Shown: positions 49,701-59,228, numbered from the stretch's first letter. The stretch is 64,000 nucleotides of DNA from Dialister sp900541485 (GCA_965119665.1 OZ221974.1:1054001-1118000), one strand, 5' to 3'. Program-made: numbers and translations. The notes: generated by a model from the sequence alone, not told the origin.

Positions 49701-52700
49701 TGTTGGGCATCACAACAAGGTAGTAAGCGACCAGGATTTCGGAGTCGCTTTAGGAAGCAATTTGGTTGTGGATGGTTATGGATCCATTGCGGTAGGCAGA
49801 GAGTCCAAAGCGACAGCGGACTATGCGACAGCAATCGGTACGGAAGCGGTGGCGGAAAAAGAAAACTCCATCGTCTTTGGTAATTCGGCTAAGGCGCAAA
49901 ACAAATATTCCGTAGCGTTCGGTTCGTTCGCGACAGCGACAGCGAGAAGCGGCGTCGCGATCGGCTCTTCCAGCTTGGCGAATAGAGAAAAAGGCGCGCT
50001 CGGCTACTTAGCCGAAGCCAACACCACCTCCGAAGCATGGAAAGCGACGCGAGGCGCGATTTCTATCGGCAATTCGGACAAGAAATATACCCGTCAGTTG
50101 ACAGGACTCGCGGCAGGTACGGAAGACACCGACGCGGTGAACGTCGCCCAGCTGAAAGCAGTGAATAACAAAGTAGACCAGGGTGCGATTCATTACGTAT
50201 CTGTTAAGCCTATCGACCAATCGCAAGCAGCGGGTTCCAACTATTTGAATGACGGCGCGAAGGGCGACGGCGGTATCGCTATCGGCGAATCTGCTCTGAG
50301 TCAGGGGCGCGGCATTGCAATGGGCTACAAGGCTAGCGCGACGCCAGTAGGAGCGACACTGAATCTTAATTCTTTCACAGGCATTGCAATCGGAGAGGAA
50401 GCCAACATGGGCGTTCCCGGCGGCATTGCGCTCGGACTTCGCTCGAAAGTGGAAGGTACATTAAATACGCAAGATGGCAATGTCAATGAACAGGGAACGA
50501 TTGCTTTAGGCACCGATGCCTATGCGAAAGGCAACGGAGCGGCGGCCTTCGGATGGAAAGCAAAGGGTATCGGTGAAGGAGCTATGGCATTCGGTACGGA
50601 GACGAAAGCCAAAGAGTCAGGCACTGCATTCGGCGGACATGCCAATGCGGCGGCAGGCGCTGTGGCAATGGGCTGGCAGGCGAACGCCAATGATTTTGTC
50701 GCAACTTCTGTCGGAACAAGCAGTAATGCCGGTAAACAAGCGACTGCGGTGGGCGCAGCAGCTAGTGCTACCGGAAGGGCTTCGACAGCTGTAGGTTTGG
50801 GATCTACCTCAAAAGGATTACAGTCTACAACGATCGGCGCGCTCTCTGTAGCGGAAGAAAACGGTAGCGTCGCTTTAGGCGCAGGCGCTGTGGCGAATAC
50901 AAAAGCAGGCGCAGTCGGTTACATTGCGACAGGAAGCAGTGAGACCTTTGAAGAAGCATTGAAAACTTTGAATAAAAAAGAAGACTATGACAAGTGGACA
51001 GCCAAAGTCAATGAATCAAAAGCGGAATACGACAATTTGACAAAGGCATTTAAGGATGCCTCGGAAGATAAAAAAGCTGAAGCGAAAGCGGCTCTTGATG
51101 CATGGAAAGGACAGCATGCGGACTTCATAAAAGCCTTGACGGCGAAAGAAAAATTGGAAGCGACATGGAGAGCCACCAAAGCGGCTGTCAGCGTAGGTGC
51201 GGACGGAATCGATAAGGCTGGAAATAAAATCATTGAAAGCCGACAGATTACCAATGTAGCTGCAGGCACACAAGACACCGACGCGGTGAACGTGGCGCAG
51301 CTGAAAGCAGTGAATAAGAAAGTCGACAAGAATGCGGCTGATATTACAACGATCAACACCGATATCAAAACCTTGAAAGGCGTAAGCGGAAAAGTAATTG
51401 ATGGCACGAACACCACCGTCGAAGTAGGCGATGAGAATGGAACGAAAACATATAAGGTGAACGTCGCTGCGAACGGGCAAATTGCGGACGGCAATACAGG
51501 CATCGTGACCGGCGACACCGTATACAAATTCGTCAACCCGATCAAGAATCAGGTGACCAATATTGAATCAACCGTCAATAATCTTAAAGCCGGATTCACG
51601 CTCAAAGGTGAAGCAGGCGGTAGCGTCGACGTCGCCTTGGGAGAAACTAAACCGGCCATTACCTTTAAAGCGGAAACGAAAAACGACGACGGAGCGACAT
51701 CCGCTCTCACCGCGACGGTAGACGACAAGAAGAATGTCACCTACACGCTCAATACCAAAAAACTCAAAGAAGAAATGGGACTGGCACAAGGTGTAGGCAG
51801 CATGTCCTCATGGAAATTGAAAGCAGGCACTACGGACGCCGAAAGCATTACCGACGGAAATGAAGTTGAATTTGCAGTCGCAGAAGCAAACAAAGGACTG
51901 ACGGTAAAACGTGAAGGCAAGAAAATTCAGTATGGTATCGACGCAGAAAAACTTGTCACAAATATCAACTCCGCAACTACTAAAATCACCAATGTAGATG
52001 GTGATAAGATAAATATTTCAAATAACGAGAGTATTAAGAATATCAATAACAGCATCACTACCTTGAAAGGCGTAAGCGGCAAAGTTATTGATGGCACGAA
52101 CACCACCGTCGAAGTAGGCGATGAGAATGGAACGAAAACATATAAGGTGAACGTCGCTGCGAACGGGCAAATTGCGGACGGCAATACAGGCATCGTGACC
52201 GGCGACACCGTATACAAATTCGTCAATCCGATCAAAACGCAAGTGACGAATATGGAAACAACCGTCAACAACCTTAAAGCCGGATTCACGCTCAAAGGTG
52301 AAGCAGGCGGTAGCGTCGACGTCGCCTTGGGAGAAACTAAACCGGCCATTACCTTTAAAGCGGAAACGAAAAACGACGACGGAGCGACATCCGCTCTCAC
52401 CGCGACGGTAGACGACAAGAAGAATGTCACCTACACGCTCAATACCAAAAAACTCAAAGAAGAAATGGGACTGGCACAAGGTGTAGGCAGCATGTCCTCA
52501 TGGAAATTGAAAGCAACCGGCGGCACCGCTGAAACCATCGCTGATGGAGACGAAGTGGAATTTGAGGTCGAAACGGCTGACAAAGGACTGACGGTAAAAC
52601 AAGTCGGCAAGAAAATCCAGTACGGCATCGACTCGGATAAACTCATCGACAACATCAACAGTAACACAACGAAGAAAATCACCAATGTAGACGGCTCTAA

Positions 52701-54618
52701 GATAGATATTTCCAATAACACCAGCATTAAAACGATTAACGAAAACATCACGAATCTGACCGGCAAAGCGACGAAAGTGACCGTAGACGGAAAAGAAGAA
52801 AGCACCGACGGCAACCTGAAACTCACGAAGAAAACAGAAAAAGGACAAACAACCTATGACCTCTCCTTGAACGATGAACTCACCATCGGCAAGGCCGGCA
52901 AAGACGGCAAGATCGGCATTAACGGCAAAGACGGCTCTGCAGACATTACTGTCGGCAAAGGCGAAGCCGGAGTAGATGGCAAAGACGGAATTACCCGTAT
53001 TATCTACAAAGACCAAGGCAACAAAACCCATGAAGTGGCCACATTGGACGACGGCCTGAAATTCAAAGGCGATAATGATGACGTTGTTATCCGCAAGCTG
53101 AATACCCAACTGAACATCACAGGCGGCGCGAAAGCAGAGGACCTCTCTGATGACAATATCGGCGTGGTAGGAACAGACGGTGATAACGGCGGTATGACGG
53201 TCAAACTGTCCAAGAAACTCAAAGGTCTCACCAGCGCGGAATTTGTAGACGGAGATAATATTACCAACATCACCGGCGGAAACGTAACCATCACAAGAAA
53301 AGAAGGAAATACGACTAATAAAGTCGACCTTTGGGAACTCAATAAAACCGTCAATAACATCACCGCAGGAACAACGGACGTCAGCAGCTGGAAACTCCAA
53401 GCTAACGGTAAAGATGAACGAATCATCAAGAAAGACAGCGTCGTCAACTTCAAAAACGGAACAGCCACGAAAGTCACCGTCAAAGGTAATAATGTCACTG
53501 TAGATTTGAATGACGCTACCAAGAAACAAATCAACGACAATACAACGGATATTAACAACATGAAAAACGATATAACGAATATTCAAAATACAGTGAATAA
53601 CATCGACACAAAGATTGAGCAGAAGATTGAAGGGTCAAAGATTAAAGTCGAAGGAGACGATAAAACCGGTATCAAAGTGAAAGAAGACAAGGTCAACGGC
53701 AAAGTCAAGGGATACAAGGTTTCCCTTGACGAAAAAGTCAAAGTAGGCAATGTTGCTATTGACGGAAAAGACGGCAAGGGTGAAATCACCGGACTGACGA
53801 ATACGACGGTTGACGCTACGGACTTTGCCACCAAAGGCAGAGCGGCAACGGAAGAACAGTTGAAAGCAGCCATGGGCAAAGTACAGGCGCAGAGCCGTAC
53901 GACCGTCAAAGGAAGCAACAACATCACAGTAACGCCGAAAACGCCAAATGCTGCTGAGTATACTGTCGGGCTGGCAAAAGATATTTCCGTAGACAGCGTA
54001 ACGGCAAAGAAATACAAGGTAGGAGATAAAACCTACATCAGTGACAAAGGCATCAATGCAAACAAAAATAAAATTACGAACGTGGCTGACGGAGTTGTTT
54101 CCAAAGACAGCAAAGACGCAGTGAACGGAAGCCAGCTCTTTGCAACGAACCGGCAGGTATTAAACAATATGAATCAGATTAACAATCTCCGTGAAGAAAG
54201 CCGTGAAGGTGATGCTCTGGGAGCAGCCATGGCAGCCCTGAAACCGCTCGACTTCGATCCGTATCAGCGAAGCCAGGTCATGGCAGGTGTAGGCTACTAC
54301 AGAGGAAAAGAAGCTGTTGCACTGGGACTTGCACACTACAAGAATGAAGATTTGATGATTCACGGCGGTCTCGCTTATGCAGGCAACTCTGAACTCATGG
54401 CCAATGTAGGAGTCAGCTATCGTTTCGGAAGCAGCGAAAACAGAGAAGCCCTAAAGGCACGGAATCTCCGCATGCCGCAGTACGACAAAGGCCCAATCAG
54501 CAGCGTCTATATTCTCCAGGACGAAGTAGATCGTCTGACAAAGGAAAATAAAGAGGCTAATGACAGAATTGCCGCATTGGAAGCAAAACTGGAAAAGGTT
54601 TTAGAGAAAGTAAAATAA
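46780..54618 (+). CDS. Trimeric autotransporter adhesin, second copy
   Basis: Giant surface adhesin of 2612 residues, paralogous to its upstream neighbour. Extended signal-peptide region (MNKIYKLVWSKVRNTWVV), signal to about 62, then four head regions of AIG / VALG repeats, each ending in a TDAVNVAQLKA neck. Three head-neck joints carry helical inserts of about 60-75 residues (near 344-403, 689-757, 1391-1466). The stalk has Trp-ring segments (MSSWKLKA), a 230-residue duplication, a Gly-Lys-Asp-rich stretch (GKDGKIGINGKDGS) and neck motifs. The YadA-type anchor is at about 2467-2551, then a 60-residue extension ending in a coiled coil (LTKENKEANDRIAALEAKL). Unlike the first adhesin it has no SLH domain. 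AAAGGAG lies upstream of the ATG. Confidence 0.93.
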   Translation: MNKIYKLVWSKVRNTWVVTSEIAKGHGKESSSGRNGKRLKLAVMTAILGGCFMTAGISPVAADLTADQKAVYDAVMTQLKASGKVELGGRSGTGTGVAIGGLSEAAAQGTVAIGESAKGYFQSVAIGQDAQARWIDDTPNMSGNNIAIGASTRAYAANGIAQGNYASVYGTQGIAIGLQATVGEKPLTEQEYNDKVASGEISAADKKLYVRSEESNGNFVYRKLDTTGTDRTKDHFRGIAIGSLAQSNAVDSIALGSGAETYGDSSMATGYNAKAEGDYSMALGVQSNSTKRFSIAIGPLANASEANAVAIGYGTKAKTSGGVAIGAGSVATAAGGEVGYTTDAEQAKKLKEQAALAVEFNTLFKAYQNASSGSTEEAEARTKLQAFAKQHAEFMSAKDGLATWRATDGAVSVGDSAKHKTRQITNLAAGTQDTDAVNVAQLKALNTKVEGNKIHYLSIGPDNEKNLAHGGNYNNDGVEQHWGIAIGVDASSKDGDGIAMGATSRARGYNSTGLGSLSSAVGDYTTATGHNSQAFGDSASAFGALARAYGANGVAIGSGALVANSKALTKAEYDALSEEEKALYHTEKTRQDKFYQYKQKTGSGAIKEIEVNGVAVGNFAKSIGKGGVAIGDHAKASDQDNVSNSTWGVALGAYSQNKVSQGVAIGTLSVADREKGAMGYLPTTGTVATGLEEAMQAAGKAEVFKQLKTDCEAANAKLNEAKAAYEADPTNDTLKVAYENAKKKADDLTNQYGVMTAPWTSRKGAVSVGNDKTGFTRQITGVAAGSEDTDAVNVAQLKALNNKVDKGAIHYYSVTSDKKAAGSNFDNDGAKAADSMVIGIGSSSEAPNSTVLGNNNTLKRYHADQNGSSSRNNIVAGQNMEVEGAHNAVFGTDYQNNRENRKTMVAGKYNTVIGVGNLAGYTAEKDPQNPTKWIYKKEKNGLDNRNVVVGMNNTATRGSLVIGSESEATSSGISVGHHNKVVSDQDFGVALGSNLVVDGYGSIAVGRESKATADYATAIGTEAVAEKENSIVFGNSAKAQNKYSVAFGSFATATARSGVAIGSSSLANREKGALGYLAEANTTSEAWKATRGAISIGNSDKKYTRQLTGLAAGTEDTDAVNVAQLKAVNNKVDQGAIHYVSVKPIDQSQAAGSNYLNDGAKGDGGIAIGESALSQGRGIAMGYKASATPVGATLNLNSFTGIAIGEEANMGVPGGIALGLRSKVEGTLNTQDGNVNEQGTIALGTDAYAKGNGAAAFGWKAKGIGEGAMAFGTETKAKESGTAFGGHANAAAGAVAMGWQANANDFVATSVGTSSNAGKQATAVGAAASATGRASTAVGLGSTSKGLQSTTIGALSVAEENGSVALGAGAVANTKAGAVGYIATGSSETFEEALKTLNKKEDYDKWTAKVNESKAEYDNLTKAFKDASEDKKAEAKAALDAWKGQHADFIKALTAKEKLEATWRATKAAVSVGADGIDKAGNKIIESRQITNVAAGTQDTDAVNVAQLKAVNKKVDKNAADITTINTDIKTLKGVSGKVIDGTNTTVEVGDENGTKTYKVNVAANGQIADGNTGIVTGDTVYKFVNPIKNQVTNIESTVNNLKAGFTLKGEAGGSVDVALGETKPAITFKAETKNDDGATSALTATVDDKKNVTYTLNTKKLKEEMGLAQGVGSMSSWKLKAGTTDAESITDGNEVEFAVAEANKGLTVKREGKKIQYGIDAEKLVTNINSATTKITNVDGDKINISNNESIKNINNSITTLKGVSGKVIDGTNTTVEVGDENGTKTYKVNVAANGQIADGNTGIVTGDTVYKFVNPIKTQVTNMETTVNNLKAGFTLKGEAGGSVDVALGETKPAITFKAETKNDDGATSALTATVDDKKNVTYTLNTKKLKEEMGLAQGVGSMSSWKLKATGGTAETIADGDEVEFEVETADKGLTVKQVGKKIQYGIDSDKLIDNINSNTTKKITNVDGSKIDISNNTSIKTINENITNLTGKATKVTVDGKEESTDGNLKLTKKTEKGQTTYDLSLNDELTIGKAGKDGKIGINGKDGSADITVGKGEAGVDGKDGITRIIYKDQGNKTHEVATLDDGLKFKGDNDDVVIRKLNTQLNITGGAKAEDLSDDNIGVVGTDGDNGGMTVKLSKKLKGLTSAEFVDGDNITNITGGNVTITRKEGNTTNKVDLWELNKTVNNITAGTTDVSSWKLQANGKDERIIKKDSVVNFKNGTATKVTVKGNNVTVDLNDATKKQINDNTTDINNMKNDITNIQNTVNNIDTKIEQKIEGSKIKVEGDDKTGIKVKEDKVNGKVKGYKVSLDEKVKVGNVAIDGKDGKGEITGLTNTTVDATDFATKGRAATEEQLKAAMGKVQAQSRTTVKGSNNITVTPKTPNAAEYTVGLAKDISVDSVTAKKYKVGDKTYISDKGINANKNKITNVADGVVSKDSKDAVNGSQLFATNRQVLNNMNQINNLREESREGDALGAAMAALKPLDFDPYQRSQVMAGVGYYRGKEAVALGLAHYKNEDLMIHGGLAYAGNSELMANVGVSYRFGSSENREALKARNLRMPQYDKGPISSVYILQDEVDRLTKENKEANDRIAALEAKLEKVLEKVK
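51371..51825 (+). repeat. 455-bp direct repeat in the second adhesin, copy 1
   Basis: Nearly identical to 52061-52515, 690 bases downstream. Encodes the stalk unit that begins LKGVSGKVIDGTNTTVEVGD and ends MSSWKLKA. Only scattered changes are seen, for example around NQVTNIES versus TQVTNMET. Confidence 0.9.
52061..52515 (+). repeat. 455-bp direct repeat in the second adhesin, copy 2
   Basis: Second copy of the stalk unit. The offset of 690 bases is a multiple of three, so recombination between copies would keep the reading frame. Confidence 0.9.
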
Positions 54619-54712
54619 TTCCAAGGAAATAAAGGACAGAGAAAGAAGTCTCCCGGGAAAATCACGGAGAGGCTGAAGCATGAGAAGAGTCCGCTTATTC
54701 CGAGGAACAAAA

Positions 54713-54748
54713 AACAAACACATCGCTGAAGGTGTGTTTGTTTTTTTT
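54713..54748 (+). terminator. Terminator of the second autotransporter gene
   Basis: AACAAACACA and TGTGTTTGTT form a ten-base stem followed by T residues, 95 bases after the stop codon. Confidence 0.88.
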
Positions 54749-54777
54749 GTGTTTTATTGTATTTGAATTCGTTTTTT

Positions 54778-55640
54778 GCCCGCCGCTGAAGAATGACGGC
54801 AGGGGTGAATTGCGTTTTTCACGGATATTAAATACTTGCCTGTCATTCTTGAACGAAGTGAAGAATCCATGCAGAGGGTGCAAGAGTTAAATGTTCTTAC
54901 CTTTGTACGCAAGCTTGCCCCTATCGCCTCGCAAAGCTCGGCACTTCCCTCCGTATTCGGGGGAAGCAAATGACTAAGGAAAAAGAAATCATAGTTTTCA
55001 TTATTTAAATACGCTTTTTCGATTATCTTATGCCGGATTCTTCGCTAAGAGTCAGATTATGTTTTCCTTCGTCATCATTCCGATTCTGCCAACCGCTCAA
55101 GAATGACGGCGGGGGTGTTTTTGTTTTGCCGTGACGTTCTGATGATAAAAGAGTACATAAAGAAAAGAATACAAGCCCTTAAGCCGTCCCCGGATGACGG
55201 GAAGCAAGCGAACCACTTTTCGAGGAACGGAGCGACGCTGTAAAAATGAGTGAAACGCCATACCCGACCAACGGGAGCGGTAAGAATCTGGCAAAGGATA
55301 CAAGAATTAAATATTTTCCCCTGTGTGCGCAGACTTGCCCCTATCGCCTCGCAAGGCTCGGCACTTCCCTCCGCGTTCGGGGGAAGCAACGTCTAAGGAA
55401 GAAAGGATTCATAGTTTTTATATAAATAAAACAAAAAAATACTGAAATGGCTCACACAAAAAAGCCGTCCCGCATGATGGGAAATAAAGGAAGAATACAA
55501 ACCGTAAGCCGTCCCCGGATGACGGGAAGCAAGCGAACCACTTTTCGAGGAGCGGAGCGACGCTGTAAGAGTGAGTGAGACGCTTTGCCTTGGCTAAGGT
55601 GGCGGCGTTAGCCGTCGGAAGGGGTAAGTGTGAGCAGAAA
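54778..55640. repeat. Large intergenic repeat cluster
   Basis: Partial D (about 54780-54820), C (54832-54875), E (54895-54985), D (about 55025-55125), A with B module (55182-55290), E (55320-55410), a short A (about 55460), and A[B] (55514-55634). This is the densest cluster in the window and fills the 1.1 kb gap between two converging genes. No gene is seen. Confidence 0.8.
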
Positions 55641-55730
55641 CGAAAGAATAAAACAAAAATACGGAAATAGCACACAAAAAGTTGTCTTTGTTCCGGCGTA
55701 TATATTTCATTTTTACAGGGGAAGGGCAAT

Positions 55731-55759
55731 AAAAAAAGCCCCTTTGGGGAGGCTTTTTA
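55731..55759 (-). terminator. Terminator of the purine permease gene
   Basis: Minus-strand AAAAAGCCTCC and GGGGCTTTTTTT pair with one bulged T; ten bases after the stop codon. Confidence 0.8.
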
Positions 55760-55768
55760 TTATTTCTT

Positions 55769-57163
55769 TTACAAGAATATATATTTCCCGATGAACAGGA
55801 GAGTCAGTATGTACATGAGAAGACTGACTTTTTTTGTATGTCCTGTGAGTGCATTGATTAATGTGTAGGAAATGATACCGAAGGAAATGCCTTCGGCAAT
55901 GCTGTAGGTGAAGGGCATGGCGAGGATTCCGATGTAAGCGGGGACGGCTTCGGTGGGATCGTTGAAGTCTATGCCCGCTACGGATGTGAACATCAGGAAG
56001 CCGACGATGATGAGGGCGGGAGCGGTCGCAAAGGCGGGAATTGCCATGAAGAACGGGGAGAGGAAGAGGGCAAGGGCAAAGAGTATCGCTACGGTGACGG
56101 CAGTGAGTCCTGTCCGTCCGCCTTCGGAAACGCCGGCGGCACTTTCTACGTAAGTGGTCGTTGTGGAAACGCCGATGCAGGCACCTATAGTGGTAGCGAG
56201 GGAGTCGGCCATGAGTGCTCCTTTGATACGGGGGAGTTTTCCGTCTTTGTCAAGCATGTTTGCTTTGGAGGAAACTCCGACAAGTGTGCCGAGTGTATCA
56301 AATATATCAACGAAGAGGAATGCGAAGAGGACTACAATGAAGTCAACGCTGAAGGTTCTTGAGAAGTCGAGGTGCATGAAAACCGGGGAGAGGCTTGCAG
56401 GTGTAAAAGAGGCGAGACCTGCCGATAAATCGGGAAGTGTACTGAAAGCTCCTTTTGCGGGATCGGGAATGTAAAGGCCCGAGAGTTCGCAGAGAATGCC
56501 GAGAAGCCAGGTGAAAAGAATGCCCCATAAAATATTTCCCTTGACTTTTTTGACCATGAGAATGCCCGTAAAAATAACGCCGATGATAGCAAGGACTACG
56601 GTGATGCCCGTGGTATGGAAAGTTCCCGAGAGAATCGCCGATTTAAAAGAGAAAAGGGATACTTTGGTGGCCGGGTTGGCTACGATAATTTGAGCACTCG
56701 TAAGACCGATGAAGGCGATAAATAATCCGATTCCGGCGGAAACGGAGCGTTTCAGGTTCATCGGAATGGCGTTGAAAATGGCTTCACGCACGTTGGTCAG
56801 GGAGAGGAGAATAAAAATCAGGCCTTCGATACAAACGGCGGCGAGTGCCATTTCCCAAGAATAGCCCATCTGTCCGACGACGGTAAAGGCAAAGAATGCA
56901 TTGAGGCCCATACCGGGTGCGAGGGCAAAGGGATAGTTGGCAAAAAGTGCCATGAGAAGTGTACCGATAAAGCCGGCAATAGCCGTTGCGGTCAGCACGG
57001 CTCCTTTGTCCATACCGGCGGCACTCATAATGCCGGGGTTGACGGCGAGGATATAGGCCATGGTCATGAAGGTGGTAATACCTGCCATGATTTCTGTTCG
57101 TACAGAGGTTTTGTTTTCACTCAGGTGAAAAATTTTGTCTAAAAAACCGGGATTTTGTTCCAT
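55769..57163 (-). CDS. pbuG: AzgA-type guanine/hypoxanthine permease
   Basis: Purine-proton symporter of the AzgA branch of the NCS2-like permeases, 464 residues with about 12-14 spans. Landmarks: TTFMTMAYILAVNPGIM near residue 30, FALAPGMGLNAFFAF near 80, the FLFVDIFDTLGTLVGVS segment near 290 and IGVSTTTTYVESAAGVSEGG near 335. Guanine, hypoxanthine and adenine are the usual substrates, which complements the xanthine system at the left end of the window. AAAGGAG lies six bases before the ATG. It has its own promoter and terminator, and no riboswitch is recognised. Confidence 0.9.
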   Translation of the reverse strand: MEQNPGFLDKIFHLSENKTSVRTEIMAGITTFMTMAYILAVNPGIMSAAGMDKGAVLTATAIAGFIGTLLMALFANYPFALAPGMGLNAFFAFTVVGQMGYSWEMALAAVCIEGLIFILLSLTNVREAIFNAIPMNLKRSVSAGIGLFIAFIGLTSAQIIVANPATKVSLFSFKSAILSGTFHTTGITVVLAIIGVIFTGILMVKKVKGNILWGILFTWLLGILCELSGLYIPDPAKGAFSTLPDLSAGLASFTPASLSPVFMHLDFSRTFSVDFIVVLFAFLFVDIFDTLGTLVGVSSKANMLDKDGKLPRIKGALMADSLATTIGACIGVSTTTTYVESAAGVSEGGRTGLTAVTVAILFALALFLSPFFMAIPAFATAPALIIVGFLMFTSVAGIDFNDPTEAVPAYIGILAMPFTYSIAEGISFGIISYTLINALTGHTKKVSLLMYILTLLFIGKYIFL

Positions 57164-57201
57164 AACGAACTCCTTTCAGGATTCAGATATTGTATGTAAT
57201 C

Positions 57202-57230
57202 ATTATAAGAGTTTTGTTTCATCAGAGCAA
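57202..57230 (-). promoter_or_regulatory. Promoter of the purine permease gene
   Basis: Minus-strand TTGCTC and TATAAT with a 17-base spacer, ending 39 bases before the start codon. Confidence 0.65.
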
Positions 57231-57294
57231 TGGACATTTTGTGTTAGTATAAGTAAGAAAAAAGGAAAAATAAGCGTGGGAGGCCTTAAAAGAA

Positions 57295-58206
57295 ATGAGC
57301 ATTTGTAATATTTGTCCCCGCCGTTGCAAGGTGGAGCGGCCACTATCGGGACAGAAAACGGAAAGCAGGGGATACTGCAGATCCGGCATGCTTCCCGTTA
57401 TAGCCCGGGCGGCACTGCATCACTGGGAAGAACCGTGTATCAGCGGAAGCCGCGGAGCGGGAACGGTCTTTTTTTCAGGCTGCAATTTATCCTGTGTGTA
57501 CTGTCAGAATTACGACATCTCGGAAAGACGGAAAGGAATAGAAGTTTCTGTAGAACGTCTTCGTGCAATTTATGGAGAGCTGATTGCCGCAGGAGCGCAT
57601 AATATTGATTTGGTGACACCGACTCATTACACACATGCCGTTTTTCAAAGTTTAAGGGATCCCCTTCCCGTGCCGGTTGTTTACAACTGCGGCGGTTACG
57701 AAAGTGTTCATACGATTTCTTTTTTGCGGAAGAAGGTACAGTGCTGGCTTCCCGACTTGAAATACAGCGACCGCCGGGCGGCTGCCAAATACAGTGACGC
57801 GCCTGATTATTTCGAGAGGGCGACAGCGGCGGTAGAGCAGATGTACAGACAGACCGGTCCCTATGAAATAGGAAGTGACGGGATTTTGAGAAAAGGAGTA
57901 TTGATTCGTCATCTCGTATTACCGGGGCAATGGAAAAACACAAAGGGAGTACTCGAATATCTGGCGGAGACTTTTTCTCCCGGACAGGTGCTTTTCAGCT
58001 TGATGCGCCAATATATTCCCTGCGGAAGGGCGGCAGAGTTTCCTGAAATCAACCGTCGCCTGACAGAGGAGGAGTATGAGGAAGCAAAGGCGTATATGGA
58101 AGAGTTGGGAGTTGAAGACGGCTACGTCCAGCAGGGGGAATCGGCCAAAGAGGCGTTTGTGCCCGCCTTTGACGGAACAGGTGTAATAAAAGCGGATAGG
58201 CCGTAA
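57295..58206 (+). CDS. Radical SAM protein, PflA-like (COG1313 type)
   Basis: Iron-sulfur enzyme of 303 residues. The radical SAM motif is Cys 63, Cys 67 and Cys 70 in SGCNLSCVYCQNYDIS. An N-terminal Cys set (Cys 4, 7, 11 and 28 in CNICPRRC ... GYC) could bind a second cluster, as in the family annotated as putative pyruvate formate-lyase activating enzymes. True glycyl-radical activators usually sit next to their target enzyme, and none is here, so the substrate is unknown. GGGAGG lies 11 bases before the ATG. Confidence 0.82.
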   Translation: MSICNICPRRCKVERPLSGQKTESRGYCRSGMLPVIARAALHHWEEPCISGSRGAGTVFFSGCNLSCVYCQNYDISERRKGIEVSVERLRAIYGELIAAGAHNIDLVTPTHYTHAVFQSLRDPLPVPVVYNCGGYESVHTISFLRKKVQCWLPDLKYSDRRAAAKYSDAPDYFERATAAVEQMYRQTGPYEIGSDGILRKGVLIRHLVLPGQWKNTKGVLEYLAETFSPGQVLFSLMRQYIPCGRAAEFPEINRRLTEEEYEEAKAYMEELGVEDGYVQQGESAKEAFVPAFDGTGVIKADRP

Positions 58207-58261
58207 AAAACAGAGAAATAAGTGTGAGTAAAATACTCAAAACGGTTTTTACAGAGCGGCA

Positions 58262-58700
58262 CTAAATACCTGCCTGTCATTCTTGAACGAAGGTAAAAAG
58301 CGGTCGGGAATAGCGTTATAAAAAAGTACGGGAAAGAGTGAAGAATCTGGGCAGAGGGTGAACGATTTAACGATTCTGACCTGTGTATGCAGACTTGCCC
58401 CTATCGCCTCGCAAGGCTCGGCACTTCCCTCCGTGTTCGGGGGAAGCTGACATTAAGGAAGAAAGAAATTATATTTTTCATTATTTAAATACGCTTTTTC
58501 GGTTATCCTATGCCGGATTCTTCTCTGAGAGTTACATTATGTTTTTTCCTTTGTCATCATTCCGATTCTACCCGCCGCTCAAGAATGACGGCAGGGGTGA
58601 ATTGCGTTTCGGTATGGTATTAAATGACTTCTTATATAAAAGAAATAGTAAAGAATGAAAGCTGTTCCCGCTTGTTACCCGTATTCGGGGGAAGCTGATA
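58262..58700. repeat. Repeat cluster after the radical SAM gene
   Basis: C arm with long insert (about 58265-58355), E arm (58378-58470), D arm (about 58505-58610) and a fragment of an A/E arm (58660-58700). The 638-base gap holds no gene. Confidence 0.8.
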
Positions 58701-58764
58701 CTAAGGAAGTAAGAATTCATGGTTTTGCATAATGGTGTGATTTGCCTGTTATAATTTACGGAAA

Positions 58765-58822
58765 TAAAAAAACTGAGCTGTTTGGGCGGGAATGGAATTC
58801 CTGCGGACAGGTCAGTTTTTTT
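58765..58822. terminator. Bidirectional terminator before the thioesterase gene
   Basis: AAAAAAACTGAGCTGT and ACAGGTCAGTTTTTTT pair around a 28-base loop with an inner GGAATTCC palindrome. A-runs and T-runs on both sides allow use from either direction. Confidence 0.75.
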
Positions 58823-58844
58823 ATTGTTATTTTGTTTTATAAAG

Positions 58845-59228
58845 CTATTTATTTTTTACACGGTCCATGAATTTCTCCGCATCGACGATAAAACGTATAT
58901 GATCGGCTTCGCCGATGGGCCCTTTGTCATCATCGGCAGTGATGCGGAAGGTGATTTTTTTGTTTTCCACACGGGTGATTTCTGCTTTTGCTTCGATTCG
59001 GTGGCCGGGCAGGGTGGCGGCATTATGGTGTACCGCAATGTAGCCGCCGACGGTGGTTTGTTCTTTCGGAAGATATTCTGCCAGTGCATTGACGGCAGCT
59101 TCTTCCATAAGTGCCGCAAGAACGGGGGTGGCAAGGACTTTGAGGGTGCCGCTTTTTACGTTTACCGAGGTATCCGGGTCCGTGACATATTTTGAAGCTG
59201 TGCCGGTCAGGCCTGTTTTGATTTCCAT
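58845..59228 (-). CDS. Thioesterase, fluoroacetyl-CoA thioesterase (FlK)-like
   Basis: Hot-dog-fold acyl-CoA thioesterase of 127 residues. FlK-type features: GTLKVLATPVLAALMEEAA with the catalytic-type Thr/Ser and Glu, then GGYIAVHHNAATLPG with the His. These small thioesterases clear acyl-CoAs in many bacteria; fluoroacetyl-CoA itself is unlikely here. The ATG at 59228 has AAGGAG seven bases upstream; one two codons earlier is too close to it. Single gene. Confidence 0.8.
   Translation of the reverse strand: MEIKTGLTGTASKYVTDPDTSVNVKSGTLKVLATPVLAALMEEAAVNALAEYLPKEQTTVGGYIAVHHNAATLPGHRIEAKAEITRVENKKITFRITADDDKGPIGEADHIRFIVDAEKFMDRVKNK

Noticed and set aside
57295..58206. Calling the radical SAM protein a true pyruvate formate-lyase activator
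   Set aside because: No glycyl-radical enzyme is adjacent and the extra N-terminal cysteines fit the broader COG1313 group better.
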